Positions 1 through 6,032 of a stretch of 10,548 nt of DNA are shown here, piece by piece; position 1 is the first letter of the stretch; each line of letters starts with the position of its first letter. A program made the translations under genes and the position numbers. Origin of the DNA: SFTJ01 sp051871555 (GTDB lineage: Bacteria; Bacteroidota; Bacteroidia; Bacteroidales; Muribaculaceae); assembly GCA_051871555.1 (NCBI GenBank), contig JBJECZ010000036.1, positions 1 through 10,548 of the forward strand, read 5' to 3'. A model generated the notes under the pieces. The model was not told where the DNA came from, did not search any database, and was given only the letters and a program-made list of their open reading frames with translations.

Positions 1-674
1 AACTGCAGATATTGCAACTTGGCGACGAGCGATACGCACGCCATCCGCTGGTGTATGTGGTGGAGGCCGCCGACGACATCTGCTATCAGGTGATGGACAT
101 CGAAGATGCCCACAAACTGAAAATAGTGGGCTCGGCTGAAGTGATTGATTTATTCCTCAACTTCTTCAGCGACGAGCGCCGAAGCCATCTGCAGCAGGTG
201 ATGGCATCGGTCGACGACCCGAACGAAAAAATTGCCTATCTGCGCTCGTGCATAGTGGGTACGCTGGTGAGCGAATGTGCTCAGGCGTTTGTCGACAACG
301 AGCAAGCCATACTCAGCGGCACTTTCAGCGGCTGCCTTATCGACCACATGGGCGAAGTGGCGCGAAACGCCTATCAAGGCTGCTCGAAACTGGCGTTTGC
401 TCGCATCTATCGCGCCAGCGACGTGGTCGACATCGACCTTGCCGGCAATCAAATCATCACCACCTTGCTGCACAAACTGGTGCAGGCGGTGCTGCATCCC
501 GACCTCAACTACTCGCAACTGCTGCTGAGCAAGGTGCCTCAACAATATGATGTTGATGCACCCACCTTATTCGAAAAACTGCAAGCCGTAATCGACCACA
601 TAAGCGGCATGACCGACGTGTATGCACTCGACCTCTACCGCAAACTAAATGGCATGTCGCTGCCTAACGTGTAA
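1..674 (+). CDS. dgt: dGTP triphosphohydrolase, C-terminal part (5' end outside window)
   Basis: The frame is already open at base 3, so the gene begins before the window; about 223 residues to the TAA at 672-674 are visible. Soon after the edge comes RHPLVYVVEAADDICYQV, which matches the family segment (R-H-P-L...EAADDI-Y) at the end of the HD-type catalytic core. An aspartate of the AADD motif is a metal ligand in characterised dGTPases. The HxHD metal-binding part lies upstream and is not visible. The rest is the helical C-terminal region of the family. The enzyme hydrolyses dGTP (in some homologues other dNTPs) to the nucleoside plus inorganic triphosphate, acting in the cytoplasm on dNTP pool balance. 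It converges on pncA with only 17 bp between the two stop codons. The TTG at 12 is not a real start, because conserved sequence abuts it. Family call is strong; substrate preference is not visible. Confidence 0.9.
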   Translation, partial: LQILQLGDERYARHPLVYVVEAADDICYQVMDIEDAHKLKIVGSAEVIDLFLNFFSDERRSHLQQVMASVDDPNEKIAYLRSCIVGTLVSECAQAFVDNEQAILSGTFSGCLIDHMGEVARNAYQGCSKLAFARIYRASDVVDIDLAGNQIITTLLHKLVQAVLHPDLNYSQLLLSKVPQQYDVDAPTLFEKLQAVIDHISGMTDVYALDLYRKLNGMSLPNV

Positions 675-689
675 GCGGCAACTTGCTGC
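675..689 (+). terminator. Weak hairpin between converging dgt and pncA
   Basis: The gap between the two converging stop codons is almost exactly filled by GCGGCA-ACT-TGCTGC, a 6-bp stem with one G-U pair and a 3-nt loop. It is followed by a loosely T-rich stretch (tcttattctt). The wobble pair works only in the rightward transcript; on the other strand it becomes a C-A mismatch. If it terminates anything it is more likely dgt than pncA. There is no clean U-tract, so this is a weak candidate. Confidence 0.3.
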
Positions 690-691
690 TC

Positions 692-1255
692 TTATTCTTG
701 CGTGGCAAGGCTGTTGGCTGCCACAAACGCTTGCAACACAGCACCACCGTCGATGCTTGGCGTGTAGGCGAGCAATATGTTAACCTTGCTGCCGAAGCCG
801 TGGTCGATGAGTCCTTGCACACTCTCCTTAACGCAATAGTCGCCGCACAAGCCGCACACGTCAATCTGGTCGTAACCGCCGTCGGCTATCATCTTTGCAA
901 GGCGCGGACCATTCTCTGCGTTGGCGAATATCGAGTATTCGTCGCGCTCACGCAGGTTGCCTTTGGTGAAGCACTTAATCTCCTGCTCACAAGCCTGGGC
1001 AATGCCGTCGTGAAGCGCAGCGCCCACGGTGTGCTGCACGCAGTGCGCAGGCCACAAACCGCCCTCGCCAACTGCAGCAAACGAGTTGTGGCACTTGGGA
1101 TGCCAGTCTAAAGTGGCAACAATGTCGGCATACTCGTTGCCATGAGCTTTAACATAACCTGCCAACGCCTCCATTGCTTCGGGTGCGCCCTTAACTGCCA
1201 AGCTGCCAGTGATGAAATCGTTCTGGCAATCTATCAAAATCAAAAGTTTCTTCAT
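692..1255 (-). CDS. pncA: Nicotinamidase (isochorismatase-like hydrolase)
   Basis: This 187-residue protein has the full nicotinamidase signature. Catalytic aspartate D9 lies in LLILIDCQNDF and lysine K98 in CFTKGN. The nucleophilic cysteine is C141 in CGLCGDYCVKES. Metal ligands D50, H52 and probably H56 lie in DWHPKCHNSF, and H71 in WPAHC. The enzyme deamidates nicotinamide to nicotinate plus ammonia in the cytoplasm, the first step of NAD salvage through the Preiss-Handler pathway. Length is typical. The ATG is preceded by an A-rich leader (AAAAAAGAATTTACG) and no Shine-Dalgarno sequence, as is usual in Bacteroidota. It follows the comF-like gene on the same strand after 43 AT-rich nt with no TAnnTTTG box, so it may be the last gene of the prmC-recX-comF transcription unit. 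That co-transcription is inference; the enzyme call is secure. Confidence 0.93.
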   Translation of the reverse strand: MKKLLILIDCQNDFITGSLAVKGAPEAMEALAGYVKAHGNEYADIVATLDWHPKCHNSFAAVGEGGLWPAHCVQHTVGAALHDGIAQACEQEIKCFTKGNLRERDEYSIFANAENGPRLAKMIADGGYDQIDVCGLCGDYCVKESVQGLIDHGFGSKVNILLAYTPSIDGGAVLQAFVAANSLATQE

Positions 1256-1298
1256 CGTAAATTCTTTTTTATTATAATTATTATCGTTTATAAGTTAT

Positions 1299-2033
1299 CT
1301 AAAAATCAATGTCGCTCACGCCAAGCACCATCACGCTCACACGCACGCCCTCAATATTCAGCAGCGCCATTGCGCAATGAGCCAATGTGGCGCCGGTGGT
1401 GATTACGTCGTCAACAAGCAGCACATGCTTGTGGGCAAGCTCGTTGGTGCGCACCGCATCGTAGATGCCCTCCACGCTATGCCATCGCTCAAGGCGGTGC
1501 TTAAGCGTCTGCGAGGAGTGTTCCTCTGCCACAAGGTTGTTGCCCACCGCAATTCCAGTGGCAGTGCTAATGCCGCGGGCAATGTATTCGGTTTGATTGT
1601 AGCCACGCTCAGCCACCTTGCGCTCATGCATCGGCACTGGCAAAATCACATCAATATCACGGAAAAAACCAGCCGACATTGCCCGTTCAGCAGCAATCCG
1701 CCCTAACCATTCGCCAATGGCAGGCACCCGCCTATACTTCATGTCGTGAATGATGTTGCAATAGCGGTCGCCGCGGCGATAATAGAAATGCCCGTAGCTA
1801 CGCTCAACAAGCGCCTTGCCGGCAAGAGCCTGGTCGATGGCATTAAACGGGCGATGTTCAAATCCCGTAAGCGGCATCTCAGCCATGCATTTGCGGCACA
1901 CAAAACGCTCGTCGCGGGCAAGCACCTCGCCGCATACCGAGCACGTGCGAGGCACCAGCGTGTCGCCCAAAGCTTCGGCAACCATCCTCAGCGATTGCGC
2001 CATTGCCCGTATGTAGCCGTTAATATTCGTCAT
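1299..2033 (-). CDS. comF: ComF family phosphoribosyltransferase-like protein
   Basis: The likely protein is 244 residues from the ATG at 2033. A longer frame reaches 2117, but its first 28 residues lie inside recX and look non-family. An N-terminal zinc-finger-like pair, CSVCG (C31, C34) and CRKC (C46, C49), is followed by a type I phosphoribosyltransferase fold. It has the family segments IIHDMKYRR (94-102), PVPMHERKVAERGYNQTEYIA (132-152, whose RGYNQ is diagnostic), SSQTLKHRLERW (173-184) and the PRPP-binding loop VLLVDDVITTGATL (204-217). ComF proteins act in DNA uptake and processing of transforming DNA in competent bacteria; in Bacteroidales the role is undefined. The start overlaps the 3' end of recX by 14 nt, suggesting translational coupling. 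Stop is TAG at 1301-1299. Family call strong, exact start and function less so. Confidence 0.88.
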   Translation of the reverse strand: MTNINGYIRAMAQSLRMVAEALGDTLVPRTCSVCGEVLARDERFVCRKCMAEMPLTGFEHRPFNAIDQALAGKALVERSYGHFYYRRGDRYCNIIHDMKYRRVPAIGEWLGRIAAERAMSAGFFRDIDVILPVPMHERKVAERGYNQTEYIARGISTATGIAVGNNLVAEEHSSQTLKHRLERWHSVEGIYDAVRTNELAHKHVLLVDDVITTGATLAHCAMALLNIEGVRVSVMVLGVSDIDF

Positions 2034-2517
2034 CACACGATGTATCGTTCCATTTAGCCGCCAACTTTTGCGCAACAGGATACACCAAACTCTGCTCAAA
2101 CCCACGCTGAGCGGCATATCGCAGCAACTTGCTCACGGCGTCGGCGCGCGAAGCGGCATTAAGGGTGCGGGCACGCGCTTCGAGCAGCGACTCAAGCATG
2201 CTGGCATATTCATCTTCGTCGATTTGTGCGATAGCTTCGGCAATCACTTCGGCGCTCACGCCCTTTTGGCGCAGTCCATACGCAATCTTTATCCTGCCGT
2301 GATGGCTGAAGCGCACGCTGTCGTTGGTGAAAGCTCGCGCAAAGCGTTCTTCATCAACAAAGCGCTCATCAACAAGCCGTTGCACAACCTCGCGAGCCTG
2401 CTGCGCTGGCACACCCCACGCCAGCATCTTGGCAAGGCATTGTGCCGGAGCATACTCGGTGCGCGAACACATCCGGGCAAGGCGCGCGTAAGCTTGGTCA
2501 GGAGTTAACGGTTTCAT
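2020..2517 (-). CDS. recX: Regulatory protein RecX
   Basis: This 165-residue, mostly helical basic protein contains the three-helix repeats of RecX. These include VQRLVDERFVDEERFARAF (45-63), where the DERFA core is the family hallmark, then HHGRIKIAYGLRQKGVSAEV (72-91; G..I...LRQKG) and the C-terminal LLRYAAQRGF (131-140). RecX binds the RecA filament in the cytoplasm and modulates, usually inhibits, recombinase and SOS co-protease activity. The ATG overlaps the prmC stop codon by one base (TAATG), and its own stop lies inside comF, so it is embedded in a tight operon rather than placed next to recA as in many Proteobacteria. Regulation is probably shared with prmC. No truncation or frameshift is seen. 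Confidence 0.9.
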   Translation of the reverse strand: MKPLTPDQAYARLARMCSRTEYAPAQCLAKMLAWGVPAQQAREVVQRLVDERFVDEERFARAFTNDSVRFSHHGRIKIAYGLRQKGVSAEVIAEAIAQIDEDEYASMLESLLEARARTLNAASRADAVSKLLRYAAQRGFEQSLVYPVAQKLAAKWNDTSCDDEY

Positions 2518-3374
2518 TATCGTTGCATTTTAACTGCCGAGGCAAACCGTTCGCGCCCGTAAAGGTCGCGCACAATCTGCACATCGGCAAATCCCGCCCG
2601 GGCAAGCATGTCAGCCGTTTGGCGGGCAAAAAGTGGATTAATCTCAAAATACAGGCTGCCGCCATTCACCAGCGAAGCCGCCGCATAGCAGGCAATGGCG
2701 CGATAGAACAGCAGCGCATCGTCGTCGGGCACAAACAGCGCCAAATGAGGCTCGTAGCGCAACACATTCGGCTCCATGGCTTCGGCTTCGTGTGCTGCTA
2801 TATAGGGCGGATTGCTCACCACGATGTCATGGCAAGGCTGCACAGGCGGCTCCATAGCCAAAATGTCGGCTTCGCGAAACGCCACCTTGCAGTGCAGCGC
2901 CCGGGCATTGCGGCGTGCCACATCAAGCGCCTCTGCCGAGATGTCGAGCGCCTCGACATGCGCAAACGGCAGCCAGCGCGCAAGGCTCAATGCTATACAC
3001 CCCGAACCCGTTGCCACGTCAAGCACCCGAAGGTCCTGCTCAGCGCCATGCTGGTCGATAATCATGTCGACAAGCTGCTCGGTTTCTACCCGCGGGATGA
3101 GTGTATGGCGGTTGACCTCGATGTTCAGTCCGTGAAAAACCGCACAGCCCACCACATACTGCACCGGCTCGTAGTTGCACAGCCGCGGCAACGCATCGCG
3201 CAGCTTCTCCTCAACAGGCTCGGGCAACTCGCTCGTGCCGCGCAAAACCACGTCGACCGGCGTATAGTGCATCCACTTGTCGATGAGTATCCGCCAAATT
3301 GCCTCAACCTCTCCGCGAGGATATATCGCTGAAAGCGTTTGACGCGTTAAGATATGTGCTTCGTCGATTGTCAT
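2517..3374 (-). CDS. prmC: Peptide chain release factor N5-glutamine methyltransferase
   Basis: PrmC (HemK) methylates the glutamine of the GGQ motif in release factors RF1 and RF2 using S-adenosylmethionine, which speeds translation termination. The 285-residue protein is full length. An N-terminal helical substrate-binding domain (about 1-85) ends in EPVQYVVGCAVFHGL. Next come LIPRVETEQLV (92-102; canonical LIPRPETE), the SAM-binding motif LDVATGSGCIALSLA (118-132), acidic motif EALDIS (141-146) and the catalytic NPPY (188-191). The ATG at 3374 follows a perfect TAnnTTTG -7 box by a short leader, so the start is well supported. It is the first gene of the leftward operon with recX and comF, and is divergent from the DUF6242 gene. 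A 12-bp inverted repeat brackets its promoter, so it may be regulated. Confidence 0.94.
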   Translation of the reverse strand: MTIDEAHILTRQTLSAIYPRGEVEAIWRILIDKWMHYTPVDVVLRGTSELPEPVEEKLRDALPRLCNYEPVQYVVGCAVFHGLNIEVNRHTLIPRVETEQLVDMIIDQHGAEQDLRVLDVATGSGCIALSLARWLPFAHVEALDISAEALDVARRNARALHCKVAFREADILAMEPPVQPCHDIVVSNPPYIAAHEAEAMEPNVLRYEPHLALFVPDDDALLFYRAIACYAAASLVNGGSLYFEINPLFARQTADMLARAGFADVQIVRDLYGRERFASAVKMQR

Positions 3375-3385
3375 AAAATTTGCTA

Positions 3386-3441
3386 TGTGCTGCGAGCAAA
3401 GATAACACTATTTTTTTGCATACTAATTCGCTCGCAGCACA
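3386..3441. repeat. 12-bp perfect inverted repeat around the prmC promoter
   Basis: The left arm TGTGCTGCGAGC (3386-3397) is the exact reverse complement of the right arm GCTCGCAGCACA (3430-3441), with a 32-bp spacer. The arms are GC-rich in an AT-rich setting. The prmC -7 box occupies 3397-3404, so the left arm covers the expected transcription start and the right arm lies upstream of the -33 position. Because the right arm is upstream of the start site, a hairpin cannot form in the prmC transcript; an operator, DNA loop or cruciform is more plausible. Function unknown. Confidence 0.8.
3397..3404 (-). promoter_or_regulatory. prmC promoter, -7 box
   Basis: On the leftward strand the sequence reads TATCTTTG, a perfect match to the Bacteroidota primary sigma -7 consensus TAnnTTTG. 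It lies 23 bases upstream of the prmC ATG, predicting a start near 3391 and a leader of roughly 17 nt. The -33 region shows only AATTAG rather than TTTG, so the box may depend on other factors or be a weaker promoter. Confidence 0.65.
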
Positions 3442-3470
3442 ATTTTAGCGTCACCTGCCGCGATAGGCAC

Positions 3471-3490
3471 TGCAACAAAATGCAACAAAC
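3471..3490. repeat. 10-bp imperfect tandem duplication
   Basis: TGCAACAAAA is followed directly by TGCAACAAAC, so two 10-bp units match at nine positions. It lies in the middle of the divergent intergenic region, away from the predicted promoter boxes. It could be a replication-slippage product or a pair of protein half-sites one helical turn apart; nothing decides between these. Confidence 0.5.
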
Positions 3491-3587
3491 AGCCTCGCCG
3501 ATGCCAAATTCTTTGTTAAAAAGCAGAAAAACTCGGCGAAATGTACCTTAATGTGGATTGCAGTGTGCTAATTCGAGGAAATATTGT

Positions 3588-3595
3588 TAGTTTTG
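3588..3595 (+). promoter_or_regulatory. Distal candidate promoter for the DUF6242 gene, -7 box
   Basis: TAGTTTTG matches TAnnTTTG exactly. The nearest upstream TTG (3558-3560) is 27 bp away, longer than the usual spacing, so the -33 element is poor. A transcript from here would begin near 3600 and carry the 9-bp inverted repeat at 3612-3659 in its leader. A short consensus in AT-rich DNA can occur by chance. Confidence 0.35.
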
Positions 3596-3611
3596 CCATG
3601 CGAAAAAGGCA

Positions 3612-3659
3612 TATTGACACCTTAATTTTATCCTTAAAAAAAGGTTTATAGTGTCAATA
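3612..3659. repeat. 9-bp perfect inverted repeat upstream of the DUF6242 gene
   Basis: TATTGACAC (3612-3620) and GTGTCAATA (3651-3659) are exact reverse complements with a 30-bp spacer. A smaller hairpin, CCTT-AAAAA-AAGG (3632-3644), sits inside the spacer. The element lies just downstream of the distal candidate promoter and about 20 bp upstream of the proximal -33 element. It could be a leader hairpin for the first promoter or an operator for the second. Confidence 0.7.
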
Positions 3660-3678
3660 ATAGTGAAATAATAAAAGT

Positions 3679-3713
3679 TTTGACCAATAATTGCAAATTT
3701 GTTCTTAAATTTG
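3679..3713 (+). promoter_or_regulatory. Proximal candidate promoter for the DUF6242 gene
   Basis: A TTTG -33 element (3679-3682) and a TAAATTTG -7 box (3706-3713) both match the Bacteroidota consensus. The 23-bp gap is slightly longer than the usual 19-21. A start near 3719 would give an A-rich leader of about 25 nt before the ATG at 3744. This is the best rightward promoter for the envelope gene cluster. Confidence 0.55.
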
Positions 3714-3743
3714 CACTTTACAAAGAAACAGAAAAATTTTTAG

Positions 3744-5252
3744 ATGAAAAGGAAGTTTCCATTATATCTGCTATTGGGCATGATGATTAGCGCGTTGGCA
3801 ATGTCGTGTAACGACGATTCCGACGATGCGTATGAGGAATATGTGATTTCAAACAACACTGCTGTGACTGCATTCAACCTGAATGCCGACGACAGCGTGC
3901 TTGCTAACCTCGACTCGGTGCATTTCACCATCGACATTAGCAAGCGTATAATCTACAACGCCGACTCGCTGCCGCGAGGCACCAAAATCACAGGTTTGAC
4001 CATCACTGCCTCGTTCCCAACAACCGCAGCCTGCAAGATTGTTCAGGAGGCAGGCACAGTGCGCCCCGACTCGATTTATGACTACACCACAACCGACTCT
4101 ATCGACTTCACAGGCAACGTGAAATTGCGCATCACTGCTGCCGACGGCACCGAGGTTGACTATCAAGTGAAGGTGAATGTGCATCAACTCGAGAGCGATT
4201 CGCTCTACTGGAATCAACTGGCACGCCGCGACTTGCCTAATGTTTCGGGCACGCTGAATGCTCAGCGCACCGTGCAATGCGGCGACAAGCTTTACACTCT
4301 GCTCAACTGCTCCAACGGTTTCATCTTGTCGGCTACCGACAACCCCGGCACAAGCGATTGGCAACAAATTGATGCTCAATTTGGCATGGTGCCCAACGTG
4401 AACACCTTTGCAGCCACCAACGACGCCCTCTATGTACTTGACGAAAACGGTGCACTCTACACTTCAACCGATGGCGCGGCGTGGACCAACTGCGGCATAA
4501 TTTGGCACAATATAATTGGCGGCTACACCGACCGTGTGCTCGGCGTGGGCACTGACAACGATGCCTACACCCTCGACGAATATCCTCGCCCCGACGGCTA
4601 CACCCCAATAGCTCTGCCCGACGGATTCCCGATTGTAGGCAATTCACAACTTTCGGTTTACGACAACACTTGGAATAAACAGCCGCAAGTGTTCACCGTT
4701 GGCGGAATCGACAAAGACGGTCGTTTCCACGGCGACTGCTGGGGCTACGACGGCAGCAAGTGGGCTTTGCTCCGCACCGAAGTGCTGCCACCGATGGCCG
4801 ACGTGGCTGTGGTGAGATACGTGTCGTATGAAGGCGGAAGCATTATCAGCGATGCCAAAGAACACCGCACATGGTTTGCCTTGGGCGGACGAAATGCCAA
4901 AGGCGACATCAACGATGTGGTTTACATCTCTCGCCACCAAGGGCTTTATTGGAGTCAGGGCGACGACTTGCTGCAGCTGCCCGACTACATCGGCAATTTC
5001 TACGGCGCACAAGCATTCTGCTATAGTTCAACCCTCACTCGCAGCACAAGCTGGTGGACATCGATGCCATCGAAGCAGCTGCCGGTGTGGGCAAGCATTG
5101 TGCAACCCGTTGCCACCCGCGCTGCCCAAATCACCAACGAATGGGATTGCCCATACATCTATTTGTTTGGCGGCATAAACAGCAACGGCACCGTTAACAA
5201 CAGCATTTGGCGCGGCGTAATCAACCGCCTCACATTTGCTCCGATTTTATAA
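3744..5252 (+). CDS. DUF6242-like kelch-type lipoprotein
   Basis: This 502-residue protein opens with a lipoprotein signal peptide: basic MKRK, a hydrophobic stretch to residue 20 and a lipobox-like ALAMSC with lipidated cysteine C22. The next residues, NDDSDD, are acidic, resembling the Bacteroidota export signal that sends lipoproteins to the cell surface. Residues 35-148 look like an immunoglobulin-type or cadherin-like beta domain ending VDYQVKVNV. The rest resembles a beta-propeller. There are kelch-like double-glycine blades at VGGIDKDGRFHGDCWGYDG (319-337), ALGGRNAKGDINDVVY (379-394) and LFGGINSNGTVNNSIW (474-489), plus an ALYTSTDGAAW motif (237-247) of the BNR/Asp-box sort. Overall composition recalls the Bacteroidales DUF6242 family. 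Function is unknown; a surface binding or scaffold role is inference. It is the first gene of the rightward envelope cluster, 89 bp before the DUF6089 gene. Confidence 0.75.
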   Translation: MKRKFPLYLLLGMMISALAMSCNDDSDDAYEEYVISNNTAVTAFNLNADDSVLANLDSVHFTIDISKRIIYNADSLPRGTKITGLTITASFPTTAACKIVQEAGTVRPDSIYDYTTTDSIDFTGNVKLRITAADGTEVDYQVKVNVHQLESDSLYWNQLARRDLPNVSGTLNAQRTVQCGDKLYTLLNCSNGFILSATDNPGTSDWQQIDAQFGMVPNVNTFAATNDALYVLDENGALYTSTDGAAWTNCGIIWHNIIGGYTDRVLGVGTDNDAYTLDEYPRPDGYTPIALPDGFPIVGNSQLSVYDNTWNKQPQVFTVGGIDKDGRFHGDCWGYDGSKWALLRTEVLPPMADVAVVRYVSYEGGSIISDAKEHRTWFALGGRNAKGDINDVVYISRHQGLYWSQGDDLLQLPDYIGNFYGAQAFCYSSTLTRSTSWWTSMPSKQLPVWASIVQPVATRAAQITNEWDCPYIYLFGGINSNGTVNNSIWRGVINRLTFAPIL

Positions 5253-5341
5253 GAGAGAATATCATCGACCCAAGCACAAAACAACCGCTGCATGATAGAG
5301 TTTCTTTAATATAATAATGTCAACCACTCAAGAATAGCGAC

Positions 5342-6004
5342 ATGAAGAAACTGGCTGTAATAATGCTGATGATTGCCTCCATGATGGCTGCCCAAGCGCA
5401 AGAATATCGCTTCGAAGCCGGTGGTGCAATAGGAATGAGCGGATATTTGGGCGATGCAAACAATGCAAACCTGCTGAAGAAGCCCGGCTACGTTGCCGGC
5501 GGCTTGTTCAGATACATAATAAACAGCCGAATGGCACTGAAGGCTAACCTGCTGACGGCAAAGATAAGCGGCAACTCCGCCAACTTGGCGAACGTCTATC
5601 CCGATGAGCAGACCTATGCATTCAGTTCGCAGCTTTACGACCTCGGCGCACAATTCGAGTTCAACTTTCTGAACTACGGCATTGGCTCGAAGTACCTGAA
5701 GCTGAAACGCATATCGCCCTATCTCACCCTCGGCGTGGGTGCAACCCTTGCCACGGGTGACGGCGACGCATTCACATTGAATGTGCCCATGGGCGTGGGC
5801 GTGAAATACAAACTCAGTGAACGGCTCAACATTGGACTTGAGTTCACCATGCGAAAGACGTTTAGCGATGAGCTCGACGGCTTGAAAGACTTGAACGGCG
5901 TGACAAGCGGCTTTGCCAAGAACACCGATTGGTATTCATTCACCATGATATCAATCACCTACGAGTTCAGCAAACGCTGCCGCACATGCCATTATGTGGA
6001 ATAA
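5342..6004 (+). CDS. DUF6089 family predicted outer-membrane beta-barrel protein
   Basis: A Sec signal peptide (MKKLAVIMLMIASMMAAQA, likely cleaved before Q20) precedes a mature protein that begins QEYRFEAGGAIGMSGYLGD. That opening, and the alternating amphipathic strands that follow, are typical of the small eight-stranded PorT/OmpA-like barrels grouped as DUF6089 in Bacteroidota. Examples are ISPYLTLGVGATLATGDG, FTLNVPMGVGVKYKLSERL and NIGLEFTMRKTFSDELDG. Length, 220 residues, fits. The last strand ends SFTMISITYEF, followed by a short Cys-containing tail (SKRCRTCHYVE) that is unusual for a barrel C-terminus. Its location is presumably the outer membrane, inserted by the BamA encoded downstream. 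It precedes uppS by 28 bp, so the two are almost certainly co-transcribed. Function is unknown. Confidence 0.78.
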   Translation: MKKLAVIMLMIASMMAAQAQEYRFEAGGAIGMSGYLGDANNANLLKKPGYVAGGLFRYIINSRMALKANLLTAKISGNSANLANVYPDEQTYAFSSQLYDLGAQFEFNFLNYGIGSKYLKLKRISPYLTLGVGATLATGDGDAFTLNVPMGVGVKYKLSERLNIGLEFTMRKTFSDELDGLKDLNGVTSGFAKNTDWYSFTMISITYEFSKRCRTCHYVE

Positions 6005-6032
6005 AACAAAAAAGAGAAGTTAAGATAAATCA

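Larger units (their letters stand above)
3375..3743. other. 369-bp divergent regulatory region
   Basis: No credible gene lies here; a 65-codon open frame starting inside prmC on the opposite strand has no family resemblance and runs through promoter elements. The region separates prmC (left) from the DUF6242 lipoprotein gene (right). It contains a leftward -7 box, two rightward -7 boxes, a 12-bp perfect inverted repeat, a 9-bp perfect inverted repeat and a 10-bp imperfect tandem duplication, each listed separately. It becomes strongly AT-rich from about 3620 to 3740, as expected for Bacteroidota promoters. Confidence 0.7.

Noticed and set aside
683..1111. 142-codon rightward frame opposite pncA
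   Set aside because: pncA carries all catalytic and metal-binding residues on the other strand; the frame begins in the dgt-pncA gap and has no family resemblance.
2034..2117. Upstream extension of the comF-like frame
   Set aside because: These 28 codons lie inside recX, are not ComF-like, and the ATG at 2033 gives the usual start-to-zinc-finger distance.
2442..3332. 296-codon rightward open frame opposite prmC
   Set aside because: It lies wholly antisense to a complete, motif-verified prmC. Its product is rich in Arg, His and Gln without any domain, as expected from the codon bias of the true strand.
3386..3441. Phase-variable invertible promoter of the Bacteroides capsule type
   Set aside because: Known invertible promoters have much longer invertible segments, and no invertase gene is in the window; a 32-bp spacer is too short for a firm claim, so it is kept only as a test in the finding.
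3354..3551. 65-codon rightward small ORF in the divergent intergenic region
   Set aside because: It starts inside prmC, runs across the prmC promoter and inverted repeat, and shows no conserved pattern or signal peptide.
3423..3575. CTAATTCG occurring twice (3423-3430 and 3568-3575)
   Set aside because: An 8-bp match within 370 bp is expected about once by chance and the copies are not placed alike relative to the promoters.
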